NCBI RefSeq assembly: GCF_045679555.1
Contig: NC_092100.1
Coordinates: 30,257,106-30,321,105, forward strand
DNA: 64,000 bases
Source of the DNA: Salvelinus alpinus
Taxonomy: Eukaryota; Chordata; Actinopteri; Salmoniformes; Salmonidae
Direction of reading: 5' to 3'
The notes beneath the pieces are model-generated. The model was not told where the DNA came from and did no database searches. It saw only the letters and a list, made by a program, of their open reading frames with translations. The position numbers were made by a program, and so were the translations under genes. Shown piece by piece: positions 25,301 through 30,659 of the stretch; the stretch's first letter is position 1, and every line of letters starts with the position of its first letter.

Positions 25301-26136
25301 TGGAGAATCCAATCACATATTGGTGTGGCACATATGGGGTTGTAACTAATAACGTATGCTGTACAATTATCACTGGGAAGTCAGATGGATCAAGCAAATC
25401 TCCAGAACTATCCACTCTCCACATGGCTGCTCGCTCAGCCAGGTATTGGCAATCTAATGTCCACATCAACCTTCCACGCTTCCCTGGTACCCAAACCCGC
25501 CCTGCCCTACCTTGTCATTGTTACGGAGAATCAGTGAAATCTCAAAGGTCTCTGAGGGCGTATAATTCTGGAACACAATCTCCGAAGGGTATGGCTGGAA
25601 CATGGCCTGGTCCACATCAATGGTAGAGAACTGAGAACAGCACAGAGGAAAATTTTAAAAGCCAGTATTCTTAGGGTAGGAACAATAACATACTTTTTTG
25701 AGCAAGCCACATTGTGCCTTTAGTAACACACATATTACAAAATAATATTCCATAATAATTGTAGACAATTGTAATTGTTTAAGTCACATTAGATGACCTC
25801 TACTACTACAGTAGGAGGTCACATCAGACAACGTTGACTAAGGGAAGGCTGCTTACAGGCCTGGTTCATAAACTTAATATCAATTATGTCAAAATGACCT
25901 TCATCTCATAATGATGATGCATTCTGTATTCTGCAACTGTGGAAATTTACTCCACACAATCGGCCAGCTTGTAAGTGAAAAAGAGAATGCCTTGATTTGA
26001 ACCTCCTTCATCCTATTTGACTTAATTTTGTATACAATTTCAGAAGATGGGCTCTGATTTAAGGACAAGCTGGTTGGAAAATAATTATATTAGCTAACAG
26101 TATTACAGAGGCAAGAAAACGCTGGAGGAAGAAAGG

Positions 26137-26187
<51 letters not shown>

Positions 26188-28486
26188 GTGCAGAGAGCAG
26201 ATGCTTTATAAGATGAGAGAATGTGTACTTCTTTCACATTCCTACAGTAAATTAAATGATTTACCTCTATAATCAATCCAATTAAATCCAGTTTATGTTC
26301 CAAGGGAGGAAGAGTGGGTGGATGCACAGTCCTATTTACAGATGCACGTTCAATGAATAAGATGAAGTGACATAAAGCCCTACCAGGGCCCTTTTGATGG
26401 TGTAGAGGCTGAGCAATAATATTATGTTTTAACCATAGGCTTCCAACATCAATCAGGTTGAGATGGGTGACCTAGGATCTGATTAGATGTTTTCTTGCGG
26501 TTTGACAATCGACACAAGCTTTTGGCCTGTGCATTATCAGTATTATCTACAAATAAATGATTCTCCAAGCCAAAAAAAACAGCTAAGTGGTAATACTGCA
26601 TCCTAAGTGATCATAAAGAAAGCTTGACTTTGAGTTTATAGTGCAGGGATCATGAACTGTGTTTTAAACTATTTCACCTGTGTTTTATATTAAAAGTCAA
26701 CCGTGTTTTTTTCCTTCAATCGAGTGATCGTGGCGTGCAACTATGGTTTTCCTTCACAGAAAATACATTAGTGCAACACATTCGACAGAAAATAGCTTCA
26801 TTTCATCAGATGGTAACAGAAGTGCAATGCTATTCGTCTAGCAGCCACACAAGTAAATGAGCTTACAATGAAAAAGCAAGGTATCTTTTGCAAAAACAAT
26901 GCATGGCCATCATATTTCTAATGTTTATCTTAGAATGAATGTAGCCAGCTACATTTCCTAATGTTTTGCTGAAAGTTAATCTTGCACGAAAAGTACAGGA
27001 GAAAAGTAGCTACACATCTGCTCATAGAATGCCTGTTCATGAATTCTCATCAGAGTGGAAAAGTCCTACTGAAGCACAAAATTAACGTTGGTCTGATGAC
27101 GAGCAGAAATTACAATAAGAAGCATTTTAGATCTGCGTTTACAAAACGTTCTTCTTTTACCCCTTTTTCTCCCCAATTGGTAGTTACAATCTTGTCTCAT
27201 CGCTGCAACTCCCATACGGACTCGTGAGAGCCGAAGGTCGAGAGCCGTGCGTCCTCCGAAACACAACCCAACCAAGCCGCACTGCTTCTTGACACAATGC
27301 CCACTTAACCCAGAAGCCATCCACACCAATGTGTCGGAGGAAACACGGTACACCTGGCGACTGTGTCAGTGTGCACTGCGCCCAGCCCGCCACAGGAGTC
27401 ACTAGTGCACGATGGGACAAGGACATCCCTGCCGGCCAAACCCTCCCCTAACCCGGATGACGATGGGCCAATTGTGCGCCGCCCCATGGGTCTCCCGGTC
27501 GCGACAGAGTCTGGACTCGAACCCAGAATCTCTAGTGGCACAGATAGCACTGTGATTCAGTGCCTTAGACCACTGCGCCACTCGGGAGGCCAGCAAGATA
27601 TTTCTTATGCGTTTTATATATTTTGTTCTATGAGAAAAACTCAATTCTGCATTAACGTGACCCCTGAGCCCAAACATATATAATATTAGACTAAAACATA
27701 ATAATTTCAAACCTTGCTTACAATTGTATACAATCACATATACTGTATCTTTCTAGTATGCGTGGGAATACTTTGGAAATGTATTTATTTTTGCTCAGAA
27801 AACTTGTAAAATCACCCGCGGGCCAAACTCGGCCTGCAGGCCGCTAGTTGGGAAATCCTGTTGTAGTGCATTTGCATAGACTTTACCTTCTGGTGAGTGG
27901 TCTCACTCATGTCTATCAGCTCTAGAATGCGTGGTGGGTGCATCTCATGTGTATTTGCCAGCCGCTCCGCTGTAGATTGAGACATCTCTTGTGCAAAAGC
28001 AGATGGTGTTAGCTACATTGAGAAAGGGAATTCAATGAACAGAATCCATGAGTGATCATTGAATAAAAATGTCCATCCTTGACCACAGACATATTCCTGG
28101 AATGTTATTATTCTCCCCTTTTAGAATAGGCCAACTCAAACACATATTCTGCTTAATTTCCCCCACAATAACATCTCTCCATCAGTTAGTTCATCAATAG
28201 GTAAACATAGAACTGCACTCATTTCAAGGTTAGAGACACATTTTTAATTTTACTTGAAATATAAATGAATAATGAAGTAGGAGGATATATTCAATAATAG
28301 CTGCAAGTTATGTGTATATTGAAAACATACACTCCATATGAATGTACTCACTTTTTTAGGCCTATCCTCTCTTCTAACTAGTTTGGGATTCCTGGGTGCC
28401 ACCACTTTGCTCTTGAATCCCTCTGGTATTTTCAGAGGCAGGCTTGGCAGAGCCGCATGGGATGCCTGAACCTTGGAGGTGGGCAT
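566..28486 (-). CDS. hydin: HYDIN axonemal central apparatus protein, N-terminal 482 residues (partial)
   Basis: HYDIN is a very large protein of the central pair apparatus of motile cilia; its loss causes immotile cilia and hydrocephalus. Ten coding exons on the minus strand were joined: 28486-28352, 28012-27887, 25630-25511, 19342-19208, 18360-18161, 18050-17926, 3569-3368, 3122-2939, 1387-1288 and 684-566. All have AG/GT borders and all phases agree, giving 1446 nt (482 codons) and ending in phase 0 at the last visible donor. The protein reads like vertebrate HYDIN throughout, for example [32 protein letters not shown] and [14 protein letters not shown], and contains ASH/MSP-type immunoglobulin-like segments. 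Most of the roughly 5000-residue protein lies beyond the left edge. The start is the ATG at 28486 (purine at -3), with an in-frame stop 33 nt upstream. Two young LTR elements sit in its introns in the sense orientation. Confidence 0.93.
1288..1387 (-). CDS. hydin: hydin coding exon 9 (residues 410-443)
   Basis: 100 nt, bounded by ACCTGCAG and GTGAAG. Encodes [18 protein letters not shown] and [11 protein letters not shown], the expected HYDIN continuation. It supplies the one base needed for phase with the next exon. Confidence 0.93.
2939..3122 (-). CDS. hydin: hydin coding exon 8 (residues 348-409)
   Basis: 184 nt, bounded by GCTCTAG and GTGTGTGA. Encodes an acidic helical region ([17 protein letters not shown]) followed by [20 protein letters not shown], which returns to beta sequence. 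Phase 0 at its end. Confidence 0.95.
3368..3569 (-). CDS. hydin: hydin coding exon 7 (residues 281-348)
   Basis: 202 nt, bounded by CTCTTAAG and GTAGGA. Encodes [18 protein letters not shown] then [18 protein letters not shown], ending in a Glu-rich stretch. Confidence 0.95.
4285..5660 (+). pseudogene. L1/Tx1-type LINE ORF2 fragment (C-terminal region)
   Basis: Broken plus-strand frames read like the far C-terminal part of a fish L1-clade ORF2, after the reverse transcriptase core: LLKSIQ-like [64 protein letters not shown], and a terminal [20 protein letters not shown] zinc-like motif. It is truncated at the 5' end, has frameshifts and stops, and lies antisense in a hydin intron. Confidence 0.7.
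6141..7716 (+). mobile_element. Tc1-like DNA transposon, inactive copy
   Basis: Ends are matching inverted repeats TATACACTACCGGTCAACAG and CTGTTGACCGGTAGTGTATA, with TA target duplications. Inner TIR parts (CTACTCATTCAAGGGTTTTTC and its complement) also match. The size of about 1.57 kb is typical of a full-length Tc1. It sits antisense in a hydin intron. Confidence 0.9.
6596..7592 (+). pseudogene. Tc1-like transposase pseudogene
   Basis: Starts [16 protein letters not shown], then [40 protein letters not shown] and [16 protein letters not shown]. These are the paired-like DNA-binding region and the DDE catalytic region of Tc1 transposases. The frame is broken by several stops and shifts, so it cannot make a full protein. 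Confidence 0.85.
7735..8525 (-). pseudogene. Second Tc1-family transposase relic, minus strand
   Basis: Minus-strand translation gives pieces of a different Tc1 transposase ([40 protein letters not shown]). It abuts the preceding element and has no closing inverted repeats. It is interrupted at about 8238-8318 by some 80 bp of foreign sequence. Confidence 0.75.
8560..9600. other. hydin intron, no feature seen
   Basis: AT-rich intronic sequence. I find no coding signal and no repeat that I can name. Confidence 0.5.
9616..9715 (+). repeat. Degenerate telomere-like (TTAGGG) patch
   Basis: Scattered GGTTAGG, GGGTTAG, TTAGGG and GGTTTAGGG units with intervening changes, followed by a short (GT)n. 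It is an interstitial, decayed telomere-like tract, not a telomere. Confidence 0.55.
9950..10260. repeat. Possible hAT-type repeat relic
   Basis: Ends such as TTGGCCCCTCAAG and CGGCCCACGGCTGAATGTAA with GGGGACCCCTG resemble hAT-family terminal regions common in fish. A related fragment is at about 27805-27860. Inverted ends are poor, so the class is tentative. Confidence 0.35.
10537..10991 (-). repeat. 3' LTR of the chromodomain element
   Basis: Begins TGTCACGATT and ends GATTCGTGACA as written on the plus strand. Identical in length to the other LTR, differing at GTAGTGGAG versus GTAGCGGAG and ACAAGGTG versus ACAGGGTG. Confidence 0.95.
10970..11474 (-). CDS. Integrase C-terminal region with chromodomain
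   Basis: The third piece of integrase reads [20 protein letters not shown] and [11 protein letters not shown], then a proline linker. It ends in a chromodomain, [10 protein letters not shown]...[15 protein letters not shown] (about 11042-11194). Such domains steer chromovirus integration by binding histone tails. The frame is displaced from the core by the upstream tandem duplication and runs a few codons into the LTR. Confidence 0.87.
11435..11474. repeat. 20-bp tandem duplication inside integrase
   Basis: Two perfect copies of AACCTTATCTCCGACGGTAT (11435-11454 and 11455-11474). Because 20 is not a multiple of three, it breaks the integrase reading frame. Confidence 0.95.
11475..12060 (-). 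pseudogene. Integrase core of the element, frame-shifted from pol
   Basis: The DDE integrase core continues in a second minus frame: [28 protein letters not shown] and NGQAERANQ carry the catalytic Asp, Asp and Glu. The shift from the pol frame near 12055 implies a small insertion or deletion. The frame then ends at the 20-bp duplication at 11435-11474. Confidence 0.85.
11930..14338 (-). CDS. Pol of the chromodomain LTR element: protease, reverse transcriptase, RNase H, start of integrase
   Basis: 802 open codons. In order: retropepsin motif [12 protein letters not shown] (Asp51); reverse transcriptase with LDLRNAYH (about 305), MPFGLTNAP (337) and [11 protein letters not shown] (about 365); RNase H with [13 protein letters not shown] (about 513) and WTDHKNL (584); then the integrase HHCC zinc finger (His699, His706, Cys736, Cys739). 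Integrase homology leaves this frame at about codon 762 (near 12055), so the rest of this reading is out of frame. Pol has no visible upstream stop-free link to gag in the same frame and overlaps the gag end, suggesting frameshifting or re-initiation. Confidence 0.9.
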   Translation of the reverse strand: MSSAPIKLPGSLVLGGLLASQFQPPKNPVRPRFPATLMNKNQSLAMNAFIDSGADGSFIDADLVEQLELSKEQLPEAIEATTLNGSSLARITMRTEPVKMLLSGNHSEVISFFILPSPHVPLVLGYPWLREHNPSFDWVTGKVTSWSIECHANCLRTACSHAVPSQVSESAPPDLSLVPERYHDLGEVFSKQKALSLPPHRPYDCAINLFPGAAFPKGRLYSISRPEREALETYIKESLAAGLIRPSSSPLGAGFFFVSKKDGSLRPCIDYRGLNDITVKNKYPLPLMSSAFDSLQGATVFTKLDLRNAYHLVRIREGDEWLTGFNTPMGHFEYQVMPFGLTNAPAVFQSMVNDVLRDMIGIFVFVYLDDILIFSRELSSHVQHVKQVLQRLLENRLFVKAEKCDFHAHTTSFLGYIISRGEIKMDQEKVRAVRDWAQPGTRLQLQRFLGFANFYRRFIRDYSRVAAPLTALTSCTRDFCWTPEADRAFLDLKSRFTNAPILSQPDTSRQFVVEVDASDVGVGAILSQRSSTDGKLHPCAFYSCRLSPAERNYDVGNRELLAVKLALEEWRHWLEGAEQPFVVWTDHKNLAYVQSAKRLNSRQARWALFFGRFNFSLTFRPGSKNGKADALSRMFSKTEESGAKTETILPQNFVVGAVTWRIEEDVMAALRTQPGPGNGPPGRLFVPESVRSAVLQWSHASKIACHPGVARTMALLRRRFWWPAMGEDTRRFVAACPVCAQNKSTNRPSSGLLHPLPIPRRPGPGLCHGVALFCWEHGHSDHCGQIQQVCSLCPHLQVSICH
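14302..15540 (-). CDS. Gag of the chromodomain LTR element
   Basis: A single open frame of 412 codons from an ATG in the LTR; a more conventional gag start is the internal ATG at 15297 ([14 protein letters not shown]). It has a proline-rich linker, a capsid-like region ([35 protein letters not shown]) and a C-terminal CCHC zinc knuckle ([14 protein letters not shown]). Gag packages the element RNA into cytoplasmic particles. It overlaps pol by about 37 nt in another frame. Confidence 0.88.
   Translation of the reverse strand: MNIIHPEHSSHPYLVVGDFSYFLGSAYSIPSTHLRCPLRYLDFSITTFKLVNKYSPSSYSPCPGLLLGSTLENRDRTIRPRMNPADLDSVCHAITQQEKILGQHNTALQEIAFSVRNFSASLTSIQDQLSLPAGHPPPVSPLSPAASGAVSFREPKVPTPDKYEGDLGRCRSFLMQCGLVFDLQPYSYATEKARIAFVIELLRGRALEWASAVWERQDTCMASYQEFTAEMRKLFDHPVRGKDAAKHLFSLRQGARSVADFVIEFRTLAVESGWNEESLQAAFYQGLSEQLKDELISYPEPSDLDSLVTLSIRVDNRVRERRREKQWGPSNQSATRLPFGSGSGPERVDHYSPHGISGGVLPPDPEPMQVGRHGLTKEERQRRRETNSCLYCGSSGHYISACPQRPLNCPAR
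15303..15313 (-). promoter_or_regulatory. Putative self-priming primer binding site
   Basis: Minus-strand AACGATCCGGC, one base inside the 5' LTR. It is not a TGG-type tRNA site. It is exactly complementary to the transcript segment encoded at 15545-15555, and to the identical site at 10767-10777 in the other LTR. Confidence 0.65.
15315..15769 (-). repeat. 5' LTR of the chromodomain element
   Basis: On the minus strand a TATA-like TTCATAAGC is followed after about 29 nt by GCCGGATCGTTAGCC, the inferred transcript start, then by an ATG at 15540 that opens a frame running into gag. Confidence 0.93.
16165..16322. repeat. (CA)n-rich imperfect microsatellite
   Basis: A long run of ACAC/GCAC units with GGGATG interruptions. 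Open frames across it are low-complexity and not genes. Confidence 0.9.
17210..17755 (+). mobile_element. Internally deleted Tc1-like element (MITE-like), copy A
   Basis: Left end TACACTGAGTGTACAAAACA and right end TTTTGTACACTGAGGGTA are inverted repeats bordered by TA. It keeps the start of a transposase (HTH region [17 protein letters not shown] and STVSRVYQE) joined to its far 3' part. Copy B lies in the opposite orientation at 37786-38274. Confidence 0.8.
17926..18050 (-). CDS. hydin: hydin coding exon 6 (residues 239-281)
   Basis: 125 nt. Encodes [19 protein letters not shown] then [17 protein letters not shown], the signature ASH repeat of HYDIN. Its donor (CATACAG/GTGCAA) joins in phase to the exon more than 14 kb away at 3569. 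Confidence 0.95.
18161..18360 (-). CDS. hydin: hydin coding exon 5 (residues 173-239)
   Basis: 200 nt, starts in phase 0 and leaves two bases for the next exon. Encodes [15 protein letters not shown], then GARAILDFP and [13 protein letters not shown], an Ig-like ASH pattern. Confidence 0.95.
19208..19342 (-). CDS. hydin: hydin coding exon 4 (residues 128-172)
   Basis: 45 codons, phase 0, bounded by GATCTTTAG and GTACTG. Encodes [18 protein letters not shown] and FTPQENK, continuing the HYDIN frame without a gap. Confidence 0.95.
19355..19520. repeat. (CA)n-(GA)n compound microsatellite in a hydin intron
   Basis: Begins 13 bp upstream (in hydin sense) of exon 4's acceptor. The minus strand is CT-rich then TG-rich, so the tract may lie next to the branch-point region of that exon. 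Confidence 0.9.
19710..20625. mobile_element. Non-autonomous hAT-like element
   Basis: Left end GTGTTCATTTTGGCAGCTAT and right end ATAGTTATTGTTGACAAAATTAACAC are imperfect inverted repeats, followed inward by TTTAGTTTTAGTCTC-like and ACTAAAATGAAAACG-like arms. The interior has no transposase frame. The class is inferred from terminal sequence style. Confidence 0.5.
20630..21330. other. hydin intron, no feature seen
   Basis: AT-rich sequence with only short open frames and no motif I recognise. Confidence 0.5.
21339..21921. repeat. 32-bp tandem satellite, 18 copies
   Basis: Unit CACTGTAGCCTATAAGAAAA plus TGGGTAATAATG, with variants AAAGGG, GGAAAA and AAAAAA near the middle. Eighteen CACTGTAGCC starts are spaced 32 bp apart, with higher-order similarity among neighbours. 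It lies in the intron between hydin exons 3 and 4. Confidence 0.95.
22074..22459 (-). repeat. 3' LTR of the repeat-protein element
   Basis: TGTAACGGCTGTCG to GGAACGTGACA on the plus strand. Differs from its partner at AACGG/AACAG, GAAAACACC/GAAGACACC and TACCCAAAA/TACCAAAAA. Confidence 0.95.
22471..24624 (-). CDS. 717-residue Pro/Glu/Ser-rich nonapeptide-repeat protein of an LTR element
   Basis: I do not recognise this protein. Residues 1-27 lie in the LTR and include [12 protein letters not shown] conserved-looking charged region follows ([40 protein letters not shown]), then a basic Pro/Arg zone with duplicated [13 protein letters not shown] segments, then four blocks of 9-residue repeats: SELPAFPAL (3), SEPSVCPAP (about 4), QDLPEPPTR (about 3) and PEPSASHER (15). 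A hydrophobic CPSVRSCPS / LSYLSIL zone and a Pro-rich tail close it. There is no signal peptide or known catalytic motif. The frame ends 11 bp before the 3' LTR. It is open despite repeat growth in 27-bp steps, which argues for (recent) coding constraint or simply in-frame expansion. Confidence 0.6.
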   Translation of the reverse strand: MNTYQSASWSDPCSSSSEEENDYDSCYRNTHHNRTKRIGEGRQVQQQWGKEEWTWEEILDGKGPWAEPEECRRPKAELEAAKAERRFYEAKARQSGWKPERLTQKFLGGWLKGSVAKPGWIPEPTPRAYRGVRGRRTGQTPCYAVKRTVSPVRVLSPVRAIPPCRTGRARLGIEPGAMKPAQHIWPPVRLLGPAYMAPALQVVSPVRLHSPVRAIPPRRTGRATGTIQPGKVGEARCSRARVLLHGPVYPAPPSHPSPVPSVPTPRTRLPVHFQSPVPPPRTLPVVRVSSPVPPVPAPRTRPTVRLSRSESAVCSTPPALLACSAQPVSELPAFSALSELPAFPALSELPAFPALSELPSVCTMPSEPSVCPAPSEPSVCPAPSEPSVCPAPSEPSVCPEPLEPPVCPEPSEPLVSQEPLEPFVSQDLPEPPTRQDLPEPPTRQDLPEPPTRQDLPEPSASHERPEPSASHERPEPSASHERPEPSASHERPEPSASHERPEPSASHERPEPSASHERPEPSASHERLEPSASHERPEPSASHERPEPSASHERPEPSASHERPEPSASHERPEPSASHERPEPSASHERPEPSASPELPVIQNCPSVQSCLSVRSCPSVRSCPSILSYLSILTYLFVLSYLSIPVLSLVPVLPLVSMLPKKLSGWNRRVVSRRGKRKLGLTMVGWGPRPEPEPPPWSDAHPDPPLNFVLVRPEFAP
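22852..23259. repeat. 27-bp coding minisatellite, 15 copies
   Basis: Unit GGACGCTCGTGGCTGGCTGA plus CGGCTCT on the plus strand (PEPSASHER on the minus strand). Copies fall into CTCGTG (left) and CTCATG (right) subarrays; 27 bp keeps the frame. Confidence 0.95.
24543..24928 (-). repeat. 5' LTR of the repeat-protein element
   Basis: Carries the ATG at 24624 that opens the long frame, just after the ATTAAA hexamer on the minus strand. Reading continues out of the LTR without a stop. Confidence 0.93.
25511..25630 (-). CDS. hydin: hydin coding exon 3 (residues 88-127)
   Basis: 40 codons, phase 0, bounded by GTTCTCAG and GTAGGG. Encodes [20 protein letters not shown] and LILRNNDK, the first strand-rich segment of an ASH-type domain. 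Confidence 0.95.
26134..26183. repeat. (GA)n microsatellite
   Basis: About 25 uninterrupted GA units, ending GCGAGG, in the intron between hydin exons 2 and 3. Confidence 0.95.
27153..27591 (-). repeat. tRNA-derived salmonid SINE, minus orientation
   Basis: Minus strand begins GGCCTCCCGAGTGGCGCAGT (A-box region), followed by a B-box like GGGTTCGAGTCCAGACTCTG, a GC-rich body with GGGAGACCCATGGGGCGGCG, and a tail CCAATTGGGGAGAAAAAGGGG. The same family occurs at 38745-39155. Confidence 0.85.
27887..28012 (-). CDS. hydin: hydin coding exon 2 (residues 46-87)
   Basis: 42 codons, phase 0 at both ends, bounded by AATGTAG and GTAAAG. It encodes [11 protein letters not shown] and [14 protein letters not shown], a strongly conserved HYDIN block. 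Confidence 0.93.
28352..28486 (-). CDS. hydin: hydin coding exon 1 (residues 1-45)
   Basis: Starts [10 protein letters not shown] and is basic and proline-rich, ending RPKK before donor GTGAGT (phase 0). The exon probably extends upstream as 5' UTR to an acceptor TTCAACAG at about 28537. An in-frame TAA just upstream supports this ATG. The N-terminus is poorly conserved in the family, so a different start in another upstream exon is possible. Confidence 0.8.
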
Positions 28487-28536
28487 TGCAAAGTTGGAGC
28501 TTTCTTTGTTTAGTTAATTTGAGGATACAGCGGATC
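28487..28536 (-). other. Probable hydin 5' UTR part of first coding exon
   Basis: A pyrimidine-flanked acceptor (ATTCAACAG/GATCC) precedes 50 nt that contain an in-frame stop and lead into the HYDIN start codon. This implies an upstream noncoding exon, most simply the one ending at 30454. Confidence 0.5.
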
Positions 28537-28610
28537 CTGTTGAATATGAATATATTCATTTATTTAGAAAACAACAAGACAGACTCACTAAGAGTCTTTA
28601 TTCTAGTAGG

Positions 28611-29384
28611 TACACTACCCTTCAAAAGTTTGGGGTCACTTAGTAATGTCCTTGTTTTTGAAAGAAAAGCTAATTTATTTGTCCATTAAAATAACATAAA
28701 ATTGATCAGAAATACAGTGTAGACATTGTTAATGTTGTAAATGACTATTGTAGCTAAAAACGGCAGATTTTTTATAGAATATCTACATAGGAGTACAGAG
28801 GCCCATTATCAGCAACCATCAATCCTGTGTTCCAATGGCACGTTGTGTTAGGTAATCCAAGTTTATCATGTAAAAGGCTAATTGATCATTAGAAAACCCT
28901 TTTGCAGTTATGTTAGCACAGCTGAAAACTGTTGTTCTGATTAAAGAAGCAATATAACTTGCCTTCTTTAGACTAGTTGAGTATCTGGAGCATCGGCATT
29001 TGTGGGTTCGATTACAGGCTCAAAATGGCCAGAAACAAATACCTTTTTTCTGAAACAACGCTGTGTTCTTTAGACTAGTTGAATATCTGGAGCATCGGCA
29101 TTTGTGGGTTCAATTAGAGGCTCAAAAGGGCCAGAAACAAAGACCTTTCTTCGTACAACGCTGTGTACTACTTCCTTCACAGAACAGCGCAAACTGGCTC
29201 TAAGCAGAATAGAAAGAGGAGTGGGAGGCCCCGGTGCACAACTGAGCAAGAGGACAAGTACATTAGAGTGTCTAGTTTGAGAAACAGACCTCTCACAAGT
29301 CCTCAACTGGCAGGTTCATTAAATAGTACCCGCGAAACACCAGTCTCAACATCAACAGTGAAGATGCTGGCCTTCTAGGCACAG
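28611..29384 (+). mobile_element. Tc1-like element, 5' half
   Basis: Starts with a Tc1-type terminus TACACTACCCTTCAAAAGTT and continues into transposase-like codons (KRSGRPRCTTEQEDKY, RPLTSPQLAGSLN). It carries an internal direct repeat (CTTTAGACTAGTTGAGTATC at about 28967 and again at about 29068). It ends where an inverted copy begins, with no right terminus. Confidence 0.75.
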
Positions 29385-29651
29385 TTCCTCTGTCCAGTGT
29401 CTGTGTTCTTTTGCCCATCTTAATCTTTTTTTTGTATTGGCCAGTCTGAGATATGGCTTTTTCTTTGCAACTCTGCCTAGAAGGCCAGCATCCTGGAGTC
29501 GCCTCTTCACTGTTGACGTTGAGACTGGTGTTTTACGGGTAATATTTAATGAAGCTGCCAGTTGAGGACTTGTGAGGCGTCTGTTGCCGGGGCCGGAAAC
29601 GGGCGCCAACGGGTGCGGGCACTGAAGCGGGGGATTCGCCCAGGGCGCCAT
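29385..29651 (-). pseudogene. Inverted Tc1 transposase fragment
   Basis: Minus frame reads GNRRLTSPQLAASLN, STVKRRLQDAGLLGRVAKKK and LRWAKEHRHWTEE, the DNA-binding domain of the same Tc1 family facing the plus-strand copy. The N-terminal residues (MAPWANPPLQ) come from unrelated GC-rich sequence. Confidence 0.75.
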
Positions 29652-30453
29652 TTAAGCTAGAACCGCCACATACACTTGAAACAAATCGCCAAACCAAAAG
29701 ATCAGTGAAATGTAGGCTAAACTGACAACGGAGTGAAGAGCAGAAATCTCAACTAGCAAGCAAGTCGCAGCAATGAAGAACGCGAAAGGTGGAGAATTCT
29801 GGCAGGGGGAGATTTTCGGCATAACACCTGGATGTCTCGTATCCTACTTATATCAGTACACTCGTAACAATTTAAGCATTACGAAACTTCTATTCCATCA
29901 AATAAACCTCAAGTAACTTAGCAAATAAGCCATTCATTTTTTGTTGACCAAATTCACCACTCTCTCATTAATCGCCATACAAAAAACGAATTCCTTGTGG
30001 GCGAAAAAACGAAACCTGCTTGAATGAGAGATTTCCCGTGGAAATGTTCTTCCTCTCTGACTGAAGTTACGTTACTTGGCAAGTCTGGTGGTAAACAGTG
30101 CTCTAAAGTAATTTATTTCGTGTTTTGGATAAATTACAGCCTGTGCGCACAGATAACAGTTCTTCAGCACTGTAGCTAGAATCGTCTTTACTGTGGCTGA
30201 GTAACTTATTATTATTGGTAACGAAGGTATATTTAATCCATCCAAATGTGTCAATATTTCGTCTGGCGTTCAAATCTGCAAACAGTACAATAACGTTATA
30301 CTAGCAACCAACTAACGTTAGCAACTAGCTAACGTTAACTATAAACTTCAATAAATGTGTCTACATTATCAAGCCAGTTCAAACATTTTATATTCAGTTC
30401 TAGGTTCTTTATATTCCTAATAACCAGACATTGTCATTTGTTTTGAAACTTAC

Positions 30454-30514
30454 AGAATAGTCACCAATAGTTGTCCCTCTCTTTCTCTCCTTTTAGTTTG
30501 TAGCGCATTTAGCC
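30454..30514 (-). other. Candidate noncoding first exon of hydin
   Basis: Just downstream, in hydin sense, of the X-box/CCAAT region there is a strong minus-strand donor ACTATTCT/GTAAGTTTC. The next acceptor in the right place is at 28536. The transcription start is inferred to lie between the X-box and this donor; its exact position is not visible. Confidence 0.4.
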
Positions 30515-30528
30515 GTTACCATGGCACC
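30515..30528 (-). promoter_or_regulatory. RFX X-box in the hydin promoter
   Basis: GTTACCATGGCACC is an imperfect palindrome of two half-sites separated by two bases. It is very close to the RFX consensus (GTTGCCATGGCAAC type). RFX factors with FOXJ1 drive motile-cilia genes. It sits upstream of the candidate first hydin exon and more than 2.5 kb from pnp, so it is assigned to hydin. Confidence 0.7.
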
Positions 30529-30556
30529 GACTCTACGGGCGTGCTGGTTCCTTCTC

Positions 30557-30568
30557 ATTGGTCACGTG
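30557..30568 (-). promoter_or_regulatory. Inverted CCAAT box abutting an E-box (CACGTG)
   Basis: ATTGG (CCAAT on the minus strand) is followed at once by TCACGTG. It lies about 30 bp upstream of the X-box in hydin orientation, in a locally GC-richer patch. The CCAAT plus X-box arrangement is usual for TATA-less cilia promoters. Confidence 0.5.
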
Positions 30569-30659
30569 TCCAAAGCGGGAATAAAAGAGTTGGTGTTCGT
30601 GGAGCCAACATCAGAAACAATGTATCCAAATGGACCTCTGAGACGACCCAACCCCCCAC

